Source of the DNA: Oceanimonas doudoroffii | GTDB lineage: Bacteria; Pseudomonadota; Gammaproteobacteria; Enterobacterales; Aeromonadaceae | Assembly (NCBI RefSeq): GCF_002242685.1 | Contig: NZ_NBIM01000003.1 | Coordinates: forward strand, 1 to 64,000 | Direction: 5' to 3' | Length of the DNA stretch: 64,000 nucleotides | In this document: piece by piece, positions 1 through 7,883 of the stretch | How the letters are laid out: every line of letters begins with the position of its first letter | Position numbering within the stretch: the stretch's first letter is position 1 | Notes under the pieces: generated by a model | Told to the model about the DNA's origin: nothing | Database searches by the model: none | The model's input: only the letters and a program-made list of their open reading frames with translations | Position numbers and translations under genes: made by a program

Positions 1-37
1 AACATCCTGCGAGTGCCCACACAGTTTGCTTGATAAA

Positions 38-50
38 TTGTTAAAGAGCG
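38..50 (-). promoter_or_regulatory. boxA antitermination element of the rrn leader
   Basis: The minus strand reads CGCTCTTTAACAA, one base from the canonical TGCTCTTTAACA boxA that binds NusB-S10 in the nascent rRNA leader. It sits downstream of P2 at the expected place, and the following AATTTATCA is also typical of rrn leaders. Confidence 0.8.
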
Positions 51-78
51 TTGACCCTTCAGCGGGTCAGGGCTGCGT

Positions 79-106
79 ATTCTACGCAATCCTTGGTGTT
101 CGTCAA
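79..106 (-). promoter_or_regulatory. rrn P2-type promoter
   Basis: On the minus strand: -35 TTGACG (101-106), 16-base spacer, -10 TAGAAT (79-84). It lies about 105 bases downstream of P1, the usual tandem arrangement of rRNA operons, and upstream of boxA. Confidence 0.75.
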
Positions 107-183
107 GCGTTGAATCAAACTTTGTTTCGTGTTGTTTCAACCCTTGTGACCGTCGGCGTGTTCCGCCGTGTCAGTGAGGGCGC

Positions 184-211
184 ATTATAGGGAGCCGCCG
201 ATTTTGCGCAA
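184..211 (-). promoter_or_regulatory. rrn P1-type promoter
   Basis: On the minus strand: -35 TTGCGC (206-211), 16-base spacer, -10 TATAAT (184-189), then a GC-rich discriminator GCGCCCTC and a start context CACTGACACGG. The block CTCCCTATAATGCGCC is nearly identical to E. coli rrnB P1. An A/T-rich stretch just upstream (about 213-230) would serve as an UP element. A GC-rich discriminator is what makes such promoters sensitive to ppGpp in the known family. Confidence 0.85.
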
Positions 212-287
212 GGGCTTTTTTGTAAAAAACTCGCCCTTTCGCACCAACAGCTCAACAACCCAGCAAAATCACATATTAACCACAGAG

Positions 288-296
288 TTATACACA
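288..296 (+). promoter_or_regulatory. possible DnaA box
   Basis: TTATACACA matches the DnaA box consensus TTATNCACA exactly. It is a single copy in the gap between the rrn promoter and the RRM gene, in a local A/T-rich patch. A nine-base match can occur by chance, so a role is only suggested. Confidence 0.3.
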
Positions 297-350
297 ATAT
301 GTAAGGATTGGAATAACCACGAGTACATTTTTCATTCACTTTTGGGAGGC

Positions 351-407
351 ATGATGGCAAGGAAACACCGCAGCCAAAACAGATACCGGGTCAGGATGCC
401 CGATTGA
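351..407 (+). CDS. possible 18-residue basic peptide
   Basis: A very short reading frame, MMARKHRSQNRYRVRMPD, begins six bases after a strong Shine-Dalgarno GGGAGG (344-349). Seven of its 18 residues are Lys, Arg or His. It lies in the roughly 310-base stretch between the rrn promoter and the RRM gene and ends 78 bases before the latter's start. It could be a leader peptide, a small protein, or chance. No similarity is recognised and the call rests on the ribosome binding site and position only. Confidence 0.25.
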   Translation: MMARKHRSQNRYRVRMPD

Positions 408-485
408 AGCTATGCTGTGATCGATACGCCGGACTGAACCTGCGGCGTGATTTATTCTTTTTCATTTTTCGAGACGCGATCATCA

Positions 486-953
486 ATGAAAGTATTTCAG
501 CAACCCGTTCCCGTTCAGGCTGTTCTGCTGGCCATGCTGCTGGCTGTACCGGGCCTGGCCCTCGTCACCTGGGCATCGTCTTCTTTTTACCTGGGCCTCT
601 TCTTTTCGCTGGGCGTGCTGCTGGGCGGCATAGTGGTGCCACTGCTGGTGCAGTCGCCGGCGGCCGGAACCCTGGCGACCACCACCCTTTATGTGGGTAA
701 CCTGCCCTACCGGGCCAATGAGGCCACGGTAAGAAGCCTGTTTGAAGAATTTGGGCAGGTATTGTCGGTGCGCCTGATGAAAGACAGGCAGACCGGCAAA
801 CGCCGGGGCTTTGGCTTTGTGGAGATGCCGGCAGACGCGGCGGAAGCGGCAAGGACCGCGCTAAACGACACCGAATTTCAGCAGCGTACCCTCAAGGTGC
901 GGGAGGCCAATGAGCGCAAGGACGACGACGGTGATAACGAAGCCGCGTCATAA
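486..953 (+). CDS. membrane-anchored RRM RNA-binding protein
   Basis: 155 residues. Two hydrophobic segments (about 11-30 and 34-56) are followed by one RNA recognition motif (about 67-141) with RNP2 LYVGNL (68-73) and RNP1 RRGFGFVEM (106-114), and an acidic tail rich in Asp and Glu. Single-RRM proteins bind single-stranded RNA; here the two N-terminal helices should hold the domain at the inner membrane facing the cytoplasm. The start at 486 is preferred because a 13-residue extension upstream adds only a non-conserved stretch. The gene converges on murI, with six bases between the two stop codons. Related membrane-tethered RRM proteins occur in Vibrio and Shewanella relatives; the RNA target is unknown. 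Confidence 0.8.
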   Translation: MKVFQQPVPVQAVLLAMLLAVPGLALVTWASSSFYLGLFFSLGVLLGGIVVPLLVQSPAAGTLATTTLYVGNLPYRANEATVRSLFEEFGQVLSVRLMKDRQTGKRRGFGFVEMPADAAEAARTALNDTEFQQRTLKVREANERKDDDGDNEAAS

Positions 954-959
954 GCGGCC

Positions 960-1763
960 TCAAATCACGAAGGTCTTCAACCCCGCGAAGCCTTCACCTA
1001 GAAAAGCCCCTGATTGAGCCTGCGCTTTTGCGGTAAGTTCGGTGCAGTAAACGTGCCCGAACACTCCCTGCTCATCGCCCGCTTCGGCTGCGGGCGCCTG
1101 CAGTAACAGGCTGGCCACGCGCCGGGCAATAGCCTGGCCGGAGTCCACCAGTTGCACTCCTGGCAGGCATTGGCTCAGCTCCTGGGCCAGCAGCGGAAAA
1201 TGGGTGCAGCCCAGCACCAATGCGCTGGGCCCGTCATCACTTCGCCAGGGAGCCAGCACGCGGGCAAGCCTGGTCATATCGACAGGAAGGCCGGCCAGCT
1301 TGTCTTCCGCCATTTTTACCAGCTCGGTGGTACCCAGCATGGATACCTGCATATCGGCGGCAAAACTTTGCACCAGCTCGGCAGTATAACTGCGGGACAC
1401 CGTGCCCGGCGTGGCCAGCAGGCCAATATGAGTAAACCCGTGCAAACGGCAATATTCCGCCGCCGGCTTGATGGCCGGCACCACGCCCACCACAGGTATA
1501 TGCAGACGCTCACGCAGGGCCGGCAACACATGGGTGCTGGCGGTGTTGCAGGCGATCACTACAATGTCTATGTCATGTTTTGGCACAAAGTTAGTCAGCA
1601 GCTCCAGCACCCGCTCCACCAGCCGTGTCTCGCCCAGCTCACCATAGGGAAAGCAGGCGTTATCGAAGAGATAGAAGTACTGGTGCGTTGGCAAAGACCT
1701 GCGGACTTCCCGGTAGACGGAAAGGCCTCCCATGCCGGAGTCGAAGATAAGAATATTTGCCAC
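960..1763 (-). CDS. murI: glutamate racemase
   Basis: 267 residues, usual length. MurI interconverts L- and D-glutamate to supply D-Glu for peptidoglycan. Visible family signatures are the N-terminal FDSGMGGLSV (catalytic Asp8), ACNTAST with catalytic Cys72, and GCTHFPLL with the second catalytic Cys186. In E. coli murI overlaps the end of btuB; here btuB lies upstream on the same strand but is separated by 312 bases that hold a terminator-like hairpin and a repeat, so murI is probably transcribed on its own. Confidence 0.95.
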   Translation of the reverse strand: MANILIFDSGMGGLSVYREVRRSLPTHQYFYLFDNACFPYGELGETRLVERVLELLTNFVPKHDIDIVVIACNTASTHVLPALRERLHIPVVGVVPAIKPAAEYCRLHGFTHIGLLATPGTVSRSYTAELVQSFAADMQVSMLGTTELVKMAEDKLAGLPVDMTRLARVLAPWRSDDGPSALVLGCTHFPLLAQELSQCLPGVQLVDSGQAIARRVASLLLQAPAAEAGDEQGVFGHVYCTELTAKAQAQSGAFLGEGFAGLKTFVI

Positions 1764-1810
1764 TGGCTGCCCTCGCTGTGCAAGGGCGTCATGATAACGC
1801 CAACGGCTGA

Positions 1811-1841
1811 AAAAGAAAAAAGCCGGCGCAAGGGCCGGCTT
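1811..1841 (-). terminator. rho-independent terminator downstream of btuB
   Basis: Minus-strand transcript: AAGCCGGC, short loop, GCCGGCTT, then a T-rich run (TTTTTCTTTTT). It lies about 235 bases past the btuB stop and 48 bases before the murI start, so it would end the btuB message and insulate murI. Confidence 0.7.
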
Positions 1842-1944
1842 GCATCAATCAGGACAAGGTATCCCACACCAACACGCAGCATTAAGTGCCACTTTCGCTT
1901 GTCGCCTGCTGCGAACTTTCACAGGAAGTTCGATCAGGCAACAA

Positions 1945-2020
1945 ACTCGGTACTAGCGAGCAAGCTCGCCCATGCATGCTCGACGATGGCATCCCTGCCA
2001 TCGACGGTTGGCTTTGGGAA
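1945..2020 (-). repeat. diverged copy (C) of a structured intergenic element
   Basis: This lies in the 312-base gap between btuB and murI. On the minus strand it contains the hairpin GATGGCA-GGGA-TGCCATC (1985-2002) followed by GTCGAGC, CATGG and a second perfect hairpin GCGAGC-AA-GCTCGC shape (1956-1969). The CA-GGGA-TG loop and the following GAGC..CATGG order match the two better copies at 40272-40364 and 54285-54380, but no outer stem is evident here. Membership is therefore tentative. Confidence 0.45.
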
Positions 2021-2075
2021 CACCTTGTCCTTCTTCATGCCCTGCCAACTCTAGGGCGTGAAGAATATCACTCAC

Positions 2076-3875
2076 TCAGAACCGGTAGTCGACGCCGACG
2101 TAGAACTCCATATCGGGGGCATCGTAGCCATCAACTACCTGATAGTCCTTGTCGAACAGGTTGTTTACCTTGCCGTTCAGGGTCAGGTTGCTGGTGAGCG
2201 GATAACGGGCTCCGATATTCCAGATGGTGTAAGAGGGCAACATTACATCGCCAACATCTGTTCTTTCTCCCACATACAGCACCTGAGCAAACAGACTGGC
2301 ACTCGCTACATCTATATCACCGGTCCAGCTGAATTTGCGCTTGGCACGACGGAGCAGCTGGCGACCGTTATTGTTTTCATTTTCGGCATCGGTGTAATCA
2401 TAACTAAAGGCATGATGTACAGGCCCGGTTTCAACATTGGCAACCAACTCAATGCCCCTGATGAGTGCATCGGTATTCTTGGTCGAGTTAATGTAACCGC
2501 CCTGATAAACAATCAGGTCATCGATTTTATTGCGATAAAAGTTAACCTGCCAATCCATCAGCTCGTAGTCGCCGGCCAGGCCAAACTCCCAGTTTTCAGA
2601 CTCTTCGGGCTTCAGATCCTTGTTACCACCGAACCCATACAGATGACTGAAGGTCGGTGCCTTGAAGGCCGTGCCATAACTCAGGGTTGCCTTGTGCCGC
2701 ATGGGAAGAGCCAAAGATAATGCACTCTGCCAAGTATCATGGGTACCAAACTGCTCGTTATCATCTACTCGTCCCGTCAACTCAAAGGATACTGGTGCCC
2801 AGGTATGATACACAGATGCGTAAACACCGGTATTATCTCGGTCAGGAGCACGCGTGCCCGTAGTTTTTGCTTTCAGTCGGTCTCTGTCCCAATCCATACC
2901 GGTCAAAACATAGCCTTGCTCGGAATAGTGGTACTGAACCAATCCATCAAGCCGTGTTGTTGACGTGTTGGTAATGCTGGCAGTATGTCGACCACTCTCC
3001 TTATTCCAGTCTTCGGACTCATACTCACCGTAGCTGGCATTAAGCTGACCGGATAATTGGTCACTCGTGTATTTCAGTCCGGTGTCTAACTGATAGGCCT
3101 CTGTATGATTTTTATCTGAGCCAGGTGTACCCCAAACCGGCTCATAAAAATCATATTCCAGATTGTTCTCCCAGCCGTTAAAGTTGGCATCCAGTGTCCA
3201 ATTCTGATTCAGCTGATGTTCAATACCCAAAGTCAGGTTTTTACTGTCAAAGCCATCCCTGTCGTTCTGACTGTTGCTAGGTACAACATCATACCCACGG
3301 GTTTCCCGATAGCCGGTCGCCAACTGCAGGCGAGTAGCATCGCTAACCCACTGGTTGATTGAAGCATTGGCGGCATAGTAATCATTGCTGCCGGTGGTCA
3401 CGCCCACAGTGGCATCATTAACCTGTGAAGTGGTAATGATATTGACCACGCCACCAATGGCACGGGAGCCATAGATAGCGGCGCGAGGGCCCCGAATATA
3501 CTCGATACGCTGCACGTTATTGACCGGCAGCTGGCTGAAATCCACATTGCTGGACACCATTTGCGCCATCGGACGACCATTCAGCAACACCAGCACATGA
3601 TCGGAATTGGTGCCGCGCACAAACAGGCTGCTGCTCTGACCAATGCCACCGTTCTGGCTGCCAAACTGCATGCCCGGCAGGGTTTCCAGCAGGTCGACAA
3701 GGGAGCGAGGCTGGCGGCGTTCAATATCGGCCTTGGTGATCACTTCCACCGGTGCCAGGGCACTGGTAAGCGGCTGCTCTACCCGGTTGTAGATGGTGAT
3801 AGAGGTGGGATCGGTTGAATTCTGGGCAAAGGCGGCCCATGGCAGCAAAGCGGCTGCCAACAGCTTGTTGGACAT
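2076..3875 (-). CDS. btuB: TonB-dependent vitamin B12 receptor
   Basis: 599 residues. An outer-membrane beta-barrel that imports cobalamin using TonB energy. Visible parts are a signal peptide (residues 1 to about 18), a TonB-box-like ITIYNR, a plug domain (about 35-150; VEVITKADIE, LLETLPGMQ, FVRGTNSDHVLVLLNGRPM) and a barrel ending in the terminal Phe typical of outer-membrane proteins. The start at 3875 is chosen because it precedes the signal peptide and has GGGAAG upstream; the frame stays open further upstream but runs into the cobalamin riboswitch, so the longer version is not credible. Expression should fall when B12 is plentiful. The paired riboswitch makes the B12 assignment firm. 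Confidence 0.92.
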   Translation of the reverse strand: MSNKLLAAALLPWAAFAQNSTDPTSITIYNRVEQPLTSALAPVEVITKADIERRQPRSLVDLLETLPGMQFGSQNGGIGQSSSLFVRGTNSDHVLVLLNGRPMAQMVSSNVDFSQLPVNNVQRIEYIRGPRAAIYGSRAIGGVVNIITTSQVNDATVGVTTGSNDYYAANASINQWVSDATRLQLATGYRETRGYDVVPSNSQNDRDGFDSKNLTLGIEHQLNQNWTLDANFNGWENNLEYDFYEPVWGTPGSDKNHTEAYQLDTGLKYTSDQLSGQLNASYGEYESEDWNKESGRHTASITNTSTTRLDGLVQYHYSEQGYVLTGMDWDRDRLKAKTTGTRAPDRDNTGVYASVYHTWAPVSFELTGRVDDNEQFGTHDTWQSALSLALPMRHKATLSYGTAFKAPTFSHLYGFGGNKDLKPEESENWEFGLAGDYELMDWQVNFYRNKIDDLIVYQGGYINSTKNTDALIRGIELVANVETGPVHHAFSYDYTDAENENNNGRQLLRRAKRKFSWTGDIDVASASLFAQVLYVGERTDVGDVMLPSYTIWNIGARYPLTSNLTLNGKVNNLFDKDYQVVDGYDAPDMEFYVGVDYRF

Positions 3876-3920
3876 GTTCTTCCCTAGTTCGCGTAGTGAG
3901 GCCCACAGGCCTTGTGACTC

Positions 3921-4097
3921 TCTCTTTGGCAGGTTTTCGGACTTGAAGGCACGAGCCAATGCTCACCTAGGGCGACGGCTTCCCACCTTGCGGCAGTGCC
4001 TGGAGTTTTCCGTGTCGCCTTCGTTCCTTCTTACCGCTGCGCGCCAGTTCCGGATTTGCACCGGATTCCCGTTTACGCCTGTCGGCACCAAAGCGCG
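3921..4097 (-). promoter_or_regulatory. cobalamin riboswitch controlling btuB
   Basis: The minus strand carries the hallmark segments of this class in order: GGTGCC near the 5' end, GGGAATCCGGTGCAAATCCGG, then CTGGCGCGCAGCGGTAA, GGGAAGCCG, and a 3' B12-box-like GTCCGAAAACCTGCC (segments quoted separately). It starts at the predicted btuB transcription start and ends about 45 bases before the btuB ATG. In this class adenosylcobalamin binding occludes the ribosome binding site or promotes termination. Confidence 0.9.
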
Positions 4098-4100
4098 GGA

Positions 4101-4129
4101 ATTATAGGAAAAGGTTAACTGCATGTATA
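4101..4129 (-). promoter_or_regulatory. btuB promoter
   Basis: On the minus strand: -35 TATACA (4124-4129), 17-base spacer, -10 TATAAT (4101-4106). The predicted start, about 4094, coincides with the 5' end of the riboswitch. The -35 overlaps a small palindrome TGCAT-GTAT-ATGCA (4120-4133), which might be an operator. Confidence 0.6.
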
Positions 4130-4285
4130 TGCATGATTAATGAGACTAAACGCATCGAAAACTAGCCTGTAAAACATGAGCGCCCTCCCAATTACATAAA
4201 TATCACATATATTTAACCTTCCACCCTTTGATAGCCTGCTCATTCGGGTCTTTGTCATTGCCACACGTAACAAGGAGAGAACACC

Positions 4286-5626
4286 ATGGCCAGCGATTCA
4301 AATCACGACCAGAAGCCACGGCAGCGAGGGCTGCATGAACTTTACCGGGAAGATCCCATCAAGGCCGACGAGCAGCTCTGGGGCCGGGAAACCGACCCCG
4401 ACAGCCGGCGCGGTTTTTTAAAACGCAGCGGTCTGCTGGCCATGGCCACGGCGCTGGGAGCCAGCATTCCCTTTGCCAAAAACATGCCCGCCGGGCTGAT
4501 TCCGGCGGCCTTTGCCCAGTCCGACGAGCCTTTTACCCTGCCCGGCAAGGAAGGGCTGACCATTCTTAACGACAGGCCCATTAACGCCGAAACCCCGCCT
4601 CATCTGCTGGATGACGAAATCACTCCGGCCAAACACATGTTTGTGCGCAACAATGGCCTGTTGCCCAACATAGAAGCCCTGGATCCGAATAAATGGACCC
4701 TGGAGATCGCCGGCGAGTCCTGCGAGAACCCCACCACCTTTACCATTGCCGAGCTCAAGGAGCGCTTTAAGCATCACAGCTATCAACTCACGGTGGAGTG
4801 CGGCGGCAACGGCCGCAGTGAATACGTGCCGGCAGCCAGCGGCAACCAGTGGACCACGGGCGCCGTGGCCAGCCCCAAATTCACCGGGGTGCGCCTGCGG
4901 GACGTACTGGAAGCCTGTGGCATCAAGAAAGACGCCGTTTACATTGGCTACTACGGTGGTGATTTGCACCCCAGTGGGGATCCGAGCAAGGCGGCCATTT
5001 CCCGTGGAGTGCCCATGTCCAAGGCGCTGGAAGACGAAACCCTGATTGCCTGGGCCATGAACGATGAAGACATTCCAGTACTCAACGGCCACCCGCTGCG
5101 GCTGGTGTGCGGCGGCTGGCCCGCTTCTACCTCGGGCAAGTGGCTGAAGAAGATCGTGATTCGCAACCAGATTCACGACGGCAACAAGATGGCCGCGCCC
5201 TCTTACAGTGTGCCCAAATATCCGGTGGCTCCGGGCACTCAAGTGCCGAACGAAGACATGGAAATCATCGAATCCATGCCAATCAAGTCGCTGATCACCT
5301 TTCCCAAAACCGGTATTAGTCACCAATTGGGCCAGCCACTGAAGGTCCGTGGCCATGCCTGGGCCGGCGATCTGGAAGTGACCGAGCTGCATCTGTCCAT
5401 CGACTTTGGCGCCACCTGGCACAAGGCCGAACTGCGGGCACCGGCCAACCGGCTGGCCTGGCAGCACTGGCAAAGCGAGCTGACCTTTCCCGAGAAGGGC
5501 TATTACGAGGTGTGGGCCAAAGCGGTAGACAGCGAAGGCCAGGCTCAGCCCATGGTAGTGCCGGGCTGGAACCCCAAGGGGTACCTCAACAACGCCTGCC
5601 ATCGCATTGCGGTGCAAATTGTCTAG
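4286..5626 (+). CDS. periplasmic sulfite dehydrogenase, molybdopterin subunit (SorA-like)
   Basis: 446 residues. Member of the sulfite oxidase family, predicted to oxidise sulfite to sulfate in the periplasm with molybdenum cofactor. A twin-arginine signal, SRRGFLK (40-46) followed by a hydrophobic stretch, indicates folded export by Tat. The molybdenum-ligating cysteine is Cys172 in the TVECGGNGRSEY block; a C-terminal dimerisation domain (about 325-446) follows the catalytic domain. The ribosome binding site AAGGAGAG precedes the ATG. A c-type cytochrome gene follows ten bases after its stop, the arrangement of SorAB, in which the cytochrome accepts the electrons. Substrate is inferred from the family and partner; another oxyanion or sulfoxide substrate is possible. 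Confidence 0.8.
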   Translation: MASDSNHDQKPRQRGLHELYREDPIKADEQLWGRETDPDSRRGFLKRSGLLAMATALGASIPFAKNMPAGLIPAAFAQSDEPFTLPGKEGLTILNDRPINAETPPHLLDDEITPAKHMFVRNNGLLPNIEALDPNKWTLEIAGESCENPTTFTIAELKERFKHHSYQLTVECGGNGRSEYVPAASGNQWTTGAVASPKFTGVRLRDVLEACGIKKDAVYIGYYGGDLHPSGDPSKAAISRGVPMSKALEDETLIAWAMNDEDIPVLNGHPLRLVCGGWPASTSGKWLKKIVIRNQIHDGNKMAAPSYSVPKYPVAPGTQVPNEDMEIIESMPIKSLITFPKTGISHQLGQPLKVRGHAWAGDLEVTELHLSIDFGATWHKAELRAPANRLAWQHWQSELTFPEKGYYEVWAKAVDSEGQAQPMVVPGWNPKGYLNNACHRIAVQIV

Positions 5627-5635
5627 GAGGTGAGC

Positions 5636-6001
5636 ATGATACGCACAGCTGCATTGGCGCTGCTGCTAGGCCTGACGGCGGCGCCCGCGTCGGCCGCCGA
5701 GCTGGACCCGCAAACCGGCTTTATTATCGCCCCGGGCTGGGAGACGGTGCGCAACAACTGCATCGCCTGTCATTCACCCAAGCTGGTCACCCAGAACAGC
5801 GGCAGCCGGGAACACTGGCTGTCTCTGATCCGCTGGATGCAGGAAAAGCAGGGGTTGTGGCCCTTTGATGCCCAGACCGAGGAGACCATTCTTGACTACC
5901 TGAGCACCGCCTACGGACCAAAGGAAGGCGCCCGCCGGCCACCGCTTCGGCCCGACCAGCTGCCGGAAAACCCTTACCGGCAGCCAACCAAGGCTCAGTA
6001 G
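5636..6001 (+). CDS. small c-type cytochrome, probable electron acceptor (SorB-like)
   Basis: 121 residues. A signal peptide (about 1-22, ending ASAAE) is followed by one haem-binding CIACH motif (about residues 42-46) in a short monohaem domain. The ATG at 5636 is preferred over a GTG at 5630 because AGGAGG (5625-5630) then lies five bases away. It sits immediately behind the sulfite dehydrogenase gene and should pass its electrons to the respiratory chain, plausibly to the aa3/caa3 oxidase encoded further along. Its 3' end overlaps the convergent next gene by seven bases. Confidence 0.8.
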   Translation: MIRTAALALLLGLTAAPASAAELDPQTGFIIAPGWETVRNNCIACHSPKLVTQNSGSREHWLSLIRWMQEKQGLWPFDAQTEETILDYLSTAYGPKEGARRPPLRPDQLPENPYRQPTKAQ

Positions 6002-6522
6002 TTCACGCTGATATAGGGCACCTCTTCCACGTTGAGCCTGGCCTTGATGGCCACGGTAAGCACAAAGAAGAAGTTGGCCAGCACATTGGCAAAACGGGGC
6101 AGGGTTTCTGCGAAACGCCTGCCTTCTTCCTCCAACCGCACCAGCATGCGCACTATCTTCTTGCCGGTACAACGGCACAGGTGCAACTGCGGCACCGGCG
6201 CCGGCCCCCGTGGCAACACAAAGCCCGTGACCCTGCCCTCGGTTTGCTGCTGATAATGGCTGTAACGCCCTTTCAGCCACTTGATGTCCTGCTCAAAAAT
6301 GCCGTTTCTACCCCGCACCGAGCCGTTCAGGTTATAAATCAGCGACTGCAGTTGTTCGAGATCGGCCCGTATGTCATCACACCCCTCAGGCAGCGCCGCC
6401 AGCACCACGCCAATATGGCAGCACAGTTCGTCGGTAAGAATTTCGTAGTTGCAGGTCAGACGAGTTTCATAAATAAAGGGGTAACACCACTCCCGCAAAT
6501 CGTCCGGCTTGGGTCGCCGCAT
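5995..6522 (-). CDS. divergent PduO-type cobalamin adenosyltransferase homologue
   Basis: 175 residues, mostly helical. It resembles the PduO family of ATP:cob(I)alamin adenosyltransferases: TDELCCHIG matches the family's VDELNSxxG block, a QSLIYNLNG segment matches the IQxxLFxLG helix, and GFVLPRG followed by LHLCRC matches FxLPGG...LHxAR. However, the N-terminal TGDxGxT ATP-binding motif is missing, and the usual C-terminal NRLSDxLF block appears as FANVLANFFF, so key residues look replaced. It may have weak or altered activity. The start at 6522 has AGGAG nine bases upstream. Being close to the B12-regulated btuB gives the assignment some context. Confidence 0.6.
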   Translation of the reverse strand: MRRPKPDDLREWCYPFIYETRLTCNYEILTDELCCHIGVVLAALPEGCDDIRADLEQLQSLIYNLNGSVRGRNGIFEQDIKWLKGRYSHYQQQTEGRVTGFVLPRGPAPVPQLHLCRCTGKKIVRMLVRLEEEGRRFAETLPRFANVLANFFFVLTVAIKARLNVEEVPYISVNY

Positions 6523-6657
6523 GGGCTTGCTCCTGAAGTCTGAATACTGGCACTCAGTCTGGCAAAAAGCCCTCACCGCCACCAGCACAGGCCGGCCAAC
6601 TGGACAAATTCACTACAACCCGTAGAATTTGCGCTCCGTTTTAAAGTGAGGCACGTC

Positions 6658-7758
6658 ATGAGCACCCAGGTCACCCCGCACAGCTACCAGACCCAACTGG
6701 ACGAAAAGGCCGCCCGGCTGGAGCAGACCTTTGCTCCCTTTAGCCCGCCCCGGCTGGAAGTGTTTGCGTCCGAGCCCGAGCATTACCGCATGCGGGCCGA
6801 GTTTCGAGTGTGGCACGAAGGCGATGACCTCTACTACATCATGTTCGACCAGGCCTCGCGGGAAAAATACCGGGTTGAGCAGTTCCCGGCCGCCTCACGC
6901 CTGATTAACACCGCCATGCCGTTGCTACTGGAGGCGCTCAAGCCCAACCCGGTATTGCGCCGCAAGCTGTTTCAGGTGGACTTTCTGTCGTCTTTGAGCA
7001 ACGAGCTGGTGATCAGCCTGCTCTACCATCGCCAGCTCGGTGAAGACTGGCAGGCCGAGGTGCAGCATTTGCGCGCCCGGCTGAAAGAACAAGGCATCAG
7101 CGCCCATATTATCGGCCGCGCCAAAAAGCAGAAGCTGGTGCACGACTGTGATTATGTGGTGGAGCGGCTGAACGTGGCCGGCAAAGAGCTCATTTACCAG
7201 CAGGTGGAAAACAGCTTTACCCAACCCAATGGTCGTATGAACGAGCACATGCTGGCCTGGGCCCTGGACGTGACTCAAGGAGCCAGTGGTGATCTGCTGG
7301 AGCTGTATTGCGGTAACGGCAACTTCTCCCTGGCCCTGGCGCGAAACTTTCGCCGCGTGCTGGCCACCGAGATTTCCAGCTCGTCGGTGAAGTCGGCCCA
7401 GTACAACATTGCCGAAAATGCCATCGACAACGTCACCATACTGCGCATGTCGGCGGAAGAGTTCACCCAGGCCATGCGTGGCGTACGCGAGTTTCGCCGG
7501 TTAAAAGGCGTGGATCTGCAAAGCTACGAGTGCAACACCATACTGGTGGATCCGCCCCGGGCCGGACTGGACGAAGACACCGTAAAACTGGTGCAGGACT
7601 ACGACAATATCGTCTATATCTCCTGCAACCCGGACACGCTGCGCCAGAACCTGGACACCCTGGGTCAGACCCACCACATCAGCCGCTTTGCGCTGTTTGA
7701 TCAGTTTCCCTACACCCACCATATGGAAGCCGGGGTCTATCTGACTCGCCGCAAGTAA
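6658..7758 (+). CDS. trmA: tRNA/tmRNA (uracil-C5)-methyltransferase
   Basis: 366 residues, the same length as E. coli TrmA and clearly collinear with it. It makes m5U54 in the T-loop of tRNA using S-adenosylmethionine. The SAM-binding block is [15 protein letters not shown] (214-228), the catalytic nucleophile is Cys323 in ISCNPDTL, and the general base is Glu357 in HHMEAG. The ATG at 6658 follows GTGAGG and is preferred over the upstream GTG at 6646. In E. coli trmA is the divergent neighbour of btuB; here the sulfite dehydrogenase pair and the PduO-like gene lie between them. Confidence 0.95.
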   Translation: MSTQVTPHSYQTQLDEKAARLEQTFAPFSPPRLEVFASEPEHYRMRAEFRVWHEGDDLYYIMFDQASREKYRVEQFPAASRLINTAMPLLLEALKPNPVLRRKLFQVDFLSSLSNELVISLLYHRQLGEDWQAEVQHLRARLKEQGISAHIIGRAKKQKLVHDCDYVVERLNVAGKELIYQQVENSFTQPNGRMNEHMLAWALDVTQGASGDLLELYCGNGNFSLALARNFRRVLATEISSSSVKSAQYNIAENAIDNVTILRMSAEEFTQAMRGVREFRRLKGVDLQSYECNTILVDPPRAGLDEDTVKLVQDYDNIVYISCNPDTLRQNLDTLGQTHHISRFALFDQFPYTHHMEAGVYLTRRK

Positions 7759-7837
7759 GGTGTGAGGATTAAGGGGGATTGGTATAAAGAGTATCCACCC
7801 CTCTCCCCTCACGCCTTTCCCCTCACAAAAAAGGGAT

Positions 7838-7866
7838 CAAAAAGGGGAGCCGAAGCTCCCCTTTTT
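7838..7866. terminator. bidirectional terminator between trmA and malic enzyme gene
   Basis: Symmetrical hairpin AAAAGGGGAGC, loop CGAA, GCTCCCCTTTTT. It has A-rich and T-rich flanks on opposite sides, so it can terminate both convergent genes. Confidence 0.85.
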
Positions 7867-7883
7867 CATGCATGGGCCGACAC

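Larger units (their letters stand above)
1..175 (-). other. 5' leader of an rRNA operon (continues off the left edge)
   Basis: Read on the minus strand, this stretch closely resembles the enterobacterial rrn leader. It starts at the P1 transcription start (about 175, in the context CACTGACACGG), contains promoter P2, and ends in a boxA antiterminator followed by AATTTATCA and CTGTGTGGGCACT-like sequence. The 16S gene itself would lie left of position 1, transcribed leftward, so it is not in the window. The link to rrn is a direct sequence resemblance to the known Escherichia coli leader; the existence of the 16S gene is inferred. The order rrn, murI, btuB, trmA is also the E. coli order, which supports the reading. 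Confidence 0.8.

Noticed and set aside
3876..3959. A 28-residue N-terminal extension of btuB
   Set aside because: It overlaps the cobalamin riboswitch and precedes the signal peptide, so it is leader RNA rather than coding.
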